Shown: one piece after another, positions 61,058 to 64,000 of the stretch
How the letters are laid out: every line of letters starts with the position of its first letter
Position numbering within the stretch: position 1 is the first letter of the stretch
From: Bugulina stolonifera
Lineage: Eukaryota > Bryozoa > Gymnolaemata > Cheilostomatida > Bugulidae
Assembly: GCA_935421135.1 (NCBI GenBank)
Contig: OW285193.1
Coordinates: forward strand, 12,820,099 to 12,884,098
Length of the DNA stretch: 64,000 bases
Direction: 5' to 3'
The notes under the pieces: generated by a model
Told to the model about the DNA's origin: nothing
Databases searched by the model: none
Seen by the model: only the letters and a program-made list of their open reading frames with translations
Position numbers and translations under genes: made by a program

Positions 61058-62378
61058 ATGGATACTGACAACATAGTCCAAAACCAAGAAGAGTTATTTG
61101 CGGGCTTAACGGACTCACAAATGGATGGAATTATTGAAGAAGAAGAGTGCAGTCAGAAGAGGAAAGAAGAGGTGGATGCGTTAAAAGAGGCACGGAAGAA
61201 GGGGAAAATAATAGGAGTGGGGAGTCTTGCCCGAAAGGATCTTTCTAACATGGCGGACTCTCCGTCCTCCCCGGAGCGGGCCTCGGATAGGGGCGAGACC
61301 ACAACAACCAAGAAGAGGAAGAACCCAAAAGGAGATGAAATCTGTGCTAAGAAAAAGAAGAAATCCCAGGTGATTGTAATATCAGATGATGATGATGATG
61401 ATGGCCACGGAGCCGATACGGCTACGGAAGAAATGGATGGTGGTGAGACGACGACGAAGGGAAAAAAAGCTACCAAGTCTCCTTGCAAGGGGAAGAAAAA
61501 GAGCGGGGGACTAAGCCTGGAGAAAGCTCGTGCAGTGGCGGCAACCCTAATGTAAGTAGCCCTGTTCGTATATCTATAAATTACCGTACTATCTTTCTCC
61601 CGTTTAACCACTTTGTCGGATCTATATACACCACTTTCGTTATTGTAGGAGCATGGGAGCGGAGAAGAGGAGCTCTCTGCAGACAACGGTGAAGTTGTCA
61701 GAGCTAGAGCCAGGAACTGTGCTAGAAGTGAGTGGAGGTTCGGTGGTTGAAACGGCATTCGGAAAAGCATTCTTAGCCAGGGCAAGCTATGTGGATGACA
61801 AGGGGATGAGACATTGCATCAGCTTTCACACCAACATTCGTCACGCCATGCCCAAGCTAGCGGATGTCAAAGAAGAGGAGCTAAAGGACCTTACCCTTCC
61901 ACCTAGGATCATGGTGTACTTGGGACAGCAGGAGACCGCTAAAGGACAAAACACATTCAACCGTATCGAGAGCGTGTGCTCCCTGCCAGGAGCAGCCATG
62001 AAAAAGCTGGCCGGTGACTTGAGAAAGAAGACCTTGGCCCAGTTGGAAGAATTTTTTCGAGTGCAAATGCTATCTTCATTCCCCGTTGGTTCTGTGCTGG
62101 TGGTGACCGCGCTCCGACCCGCATACGTCCCAAGATGCGGTGATGGTGATAATGCGAGCAACTCCATTGCCACCTACGAGTGTCGGATTGGAAACGAAGA
62201 AAGAAAGGGAGAGGTCTTCCTTCCGGGACGTCTGGCAGTTTCGATGAAAGACCTCCTCCCCTCCGTGATGGTGTACAAGGGACAGAAGACTTCCAAGAGC
62301 GGGAGAACATTCTACGATTGTGCCATTCTAGACTCCATCCTCGGCGAGCGTCTCCTCCCCGCCACTGCACAGTTTTGA
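61058..62378 (+). CDS. Unrecognised companion protein with duplicated domain, 407 aa
   Basis: Two exons join in phase: 61058-61551 and 61649-62378 (TGA), intron 97 bp. Residues 1-164 are charged and disordered-looking: an acidic start, two Lys/Arg clusters (KKRKNPKG and KKKKK, likely nuclear signals), and VIVISDDDDDDG at 105-116, a textbook-like SUMO-interacting motif (hydrophobic core plus acidic tail). The C-terminal half holds two copies of one domain, about 185-271 and 310-392. Each starts PG/VG-x-V-L-x-V, has a beta-rich middle, then LPP-x-IMVYLGQ...NTF versus LPS-VMVYKGQ...RTF. Size, beta pattern and pairing with a polymerase suggest a single-strand DNA-binding (OB-like) or replication accessory role, but I recognise no family and have no structure. 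Confidence 0.75.
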
Positions 62379-62399
62379 GGCAAAAACTTTTGTCATTCA

Positions 62400-62831
62400 C
62401 ACTCATTCGTGTCTACTTATCAATTGATTTCATATTATTACTCTCAAACTCGTGTATCGTTAGCCTTACTCATATTCTTCATAGTCGTATATCGGTTTTT
62501 ATCGATTGATTTTATATTATTACTCTCAAACGTATTGAAAATTAAAACAAACTCGTGTATCATTACCCTTACTCATATTTTTCATAGTCGCGTATCAAGT
62601 TTTTTATCACTTAGTTTTATATTATTACTCTCAAACGTATTGAAAATTAAAACAAACTCGTGTATCATTACCCTTACTCATATTTTTCATAGTTGTGTAT
62701 CAGGTTTTTTATCACGTAGTTTTATATTATTACTCTCAAACGTATTGAAAATTAAAACAAACTCGCGTATCATTACCCCGACTCATATTTTTCATGGTCG
62801 TATATCATCTATTCTAGAATACATCACACAC
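62400..62831. repeat. 105-bp tandem repeats next to the right TIR
   Basis: TACTCTCAAACG recurs at 62521, 62626 and 62731, with a shortened first unit at about 62440. Units share TATTGAAAATTAAAACAAAC and TCATTACCCTTACTCATATT. A 246-codon frame starting at 62409 runs through them into the TIR and is incidental. The array fills the space between the companion gene and the right TIR, and may contain its 3' end signals. Confidence 0.85.
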
Positions 62832-63364
62832 CATTACTCTAACCCGTATTTTCCTTCGCTTCACCCTACTCCAGCCGACGGTCCGCCCGCGAGGGTAGCG
62901 ACGGGTCGTTGGGGCGGGAGAGCGGGGGAGGGGCGGGGGATGGGCGGGGGGACGGCGGCGTGGGGCCACGGCTGGACTCGCAAACGAGAACCGCAGCGAG
63001 GCGGAGGGCGAGGCGGAGGGGTTTGGGGTGGGGAGGGGCGGGGACGGGTGGAGGGAGGACGGGTGGAGTTCGCGGGGCGGGGGGGCGCGCGCATACGCGC
63101 GCGCCCCCTCGCCCGAGCCGTGGGACCGGGCGAGGGGTTTGCTCTTTAGACTGGGTTCTACGGAACAGCCGATGAGGTTTTTGAAACCCCACCCGCGATC
63201 GGGGGGTAGGTTCTAGGGCTTTGCACATAGAGTGAGGTTTAGGGAAAGGGAGGGGGCGAGAGGACGGGTGGGGTGGTCGTCCGCCCGGGGAGTTTTTGGA
63301 TCTAGGGCTAATAAGACGCGGAAATGACCGGGTGTCTGTGCAGATCTGCACTGACTATACTACT
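62832..63364 (-). repeat. Right terminal inverted repeat
   Basis: 533 bp, the inverse of 53562-54095, ending ...CTGACTATACTACT directly before the TACATG duplication. Confidence 0.93.
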
Positions 63365-63370
63365 TACATG

Positions 63371-64000
63371 CTATTCCTGTGTAGAATTATTGCCAAAAAC
63401 TTTTTTATATATGACTCCAAGCAGCAAAATATGCACTTGCATGGTTTATTTTGCTAACATTGGCTGCTCCTGTCCCAAAGTGTAGGTCTACTTTAAAATT
63501 CACCCCTAGTTCCTACTTCCTTGAACTGGTCAAATCTTACTGAGTTCTTTCATATAAAACTTGCCAAACTTTTCCTTATAAAGTACATGAATGTGCATAT
63601 TTATTTCTCCCAGAGGTGAGGAATGACAGGAAAGAATGGAAGAGAATCCTCGTGGAACGACTTAAGGCAAGTGGGAGAAATTCCTAGTTTATTTCCCTAT
63701 ACCAGCGCACTGAATACATAAATGTACATGTGTAATAATTGTATTACATATACAATTATGATACATGCTGTACTTTCCTGTTCCGGCAGCTAGTCCCGCT
63801 GGAACTATATTCATGTATCACTTGCATTGTGCAGCCACATCACGTTTAATAAACAACGCTAATATCACATATAGGACTTAGCTCCTAGAAGCAGCTAATA
63901 GAAGCAGCAGAAGTGACTGATGATTCTTGGATTGGGTTTTACAATAATAGTACAATACCTTGCCTTGTGGGTATAAAACTACAAATGGCCATTTGAAAAG
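63371..64000. other. Right flank of the element, no certain gene
   Basis: Host-like AT-rich DNA resumes. A possible short terminal exon on the plus strand follows the acceptor TTTCTCCCAG at 63614 (frame VRNDRKEWKRILVERLK to a stop at about 63688). No partner exon is visible, so this is only a hint of a gene or LINE tail. Confidence 0.3.

Larger units (their letters stand above)
53562..63364. mobile_element. Polinton/Maverick-type element, compact two-gene form (9.8 kb)
   Basis: Boundaries are sharp. TACATG stands at 53556-53561 and again at 63365-63370 as a 6-bp target duplication. Between them the element starts AGTAGTATAGTCAG and ends CTGACTATACTACT, with inverted repeats of about 534 bp. 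Polintons are known for 6-bp duplications, AG...CT ends with 1-3-bp terminal tandem units (here AGT-AGT), long inverted repeats and a protein-primed family-B polymerase. All four are present. The element is far richer in GC than its flanks. Unlike full Polintons (usually 15-20 kb), it shows no integrase, packaging ATPase, cysteine protease or capsid gene. Gene order: left TIR, low-complexity region, polymerase (leftward), giant palindrome, companion gene (rightward), 105-bp repeats, right TIR. Confidence 0.88.

Noticed and set aside
60027..61076. Six overlapping frames of 140-190 codons around the palindrome, and a CRISPR-like look
   Set aside because: The frames are translations of one 31-bp repeat and none has splice or promoter support. 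The array has no spacers, so it is not CRISPR.
62409..63149. 246-codon plus-strand frame
   Set aside because: It runs through 105-bp tandem repeats and straight into the right TIR; composition changes abruptly and it follows the stop of the companion gene.

Overview
This is animal nuclear DNA: AT-rich, with spliced genes that have short exons and GT-AG introns, AATAAA signals, a tRNA-derived SINE, non-LTR retrotransposon tails, solo LTRs and many small non-autonomous DNA transposons. Two single-copy animal genes (DCAF17 and ALDH16A1) can be assembled exon by exon. Compact introns, a retained catalytic cysteine in ALDH16A1 and the general texture suggest an early-branching animal such as a demosponge, but the species is an inference.

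Layout. 475-5680 (+): a DCAF17 homologue, 5' end outside the window, with a hAT-like element in one intron. 5.7-18.5 kb: a transposon graveyard with MITEs, two solo LTRs with 4-bp target duplications, hAT-type elements and LINE tails. 18829-23872 (+): an orphan single-pass membrane protein whose first intron is mostly a 56-bp minisatellite (about 46 units). 24764-29031 (-): a ten-exon THAP-domain protein. 30126-30761: a hAT element with a perfect 8-bp duplication. 31649-41646 (+): a complete 16-exon ALDH16A1. 46455-50078 (-): a four-exon gene for a small secreted, basic-site-rich, precursor-like protein, carrying a foldback and a hAT element in its last intron. 50.1-53.5 kb: no gene seen.

53562-63364 is the most unusual part: a 9.8-kb element with about 534-bp inverted repeats, AG...CT termini and a perfect 6-bp target duplication (TACATG), the signature of Polinton/Maverick elements. 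It carries only two recognisable genes. One is a four-exon family-B DNA polymerase with N-terminal zinc fingers and two further enzyme-like segments (leftward). The other is an unrecognised rightward gene with a SUMO-interaction-like motif and a duplicated C-terminal domain. Between their divergent 5' ends lies a roughly 850-bp palindrome built from 31-bp repeats. No integrase, ATPase, protease or capsid gene was seen. I read it as a minimal replicon-like derivative or relative of Polintons, possibly mobilised in trans.

The host genes are not an operon. They are independent neighbours separated by repeat-rich DNA.
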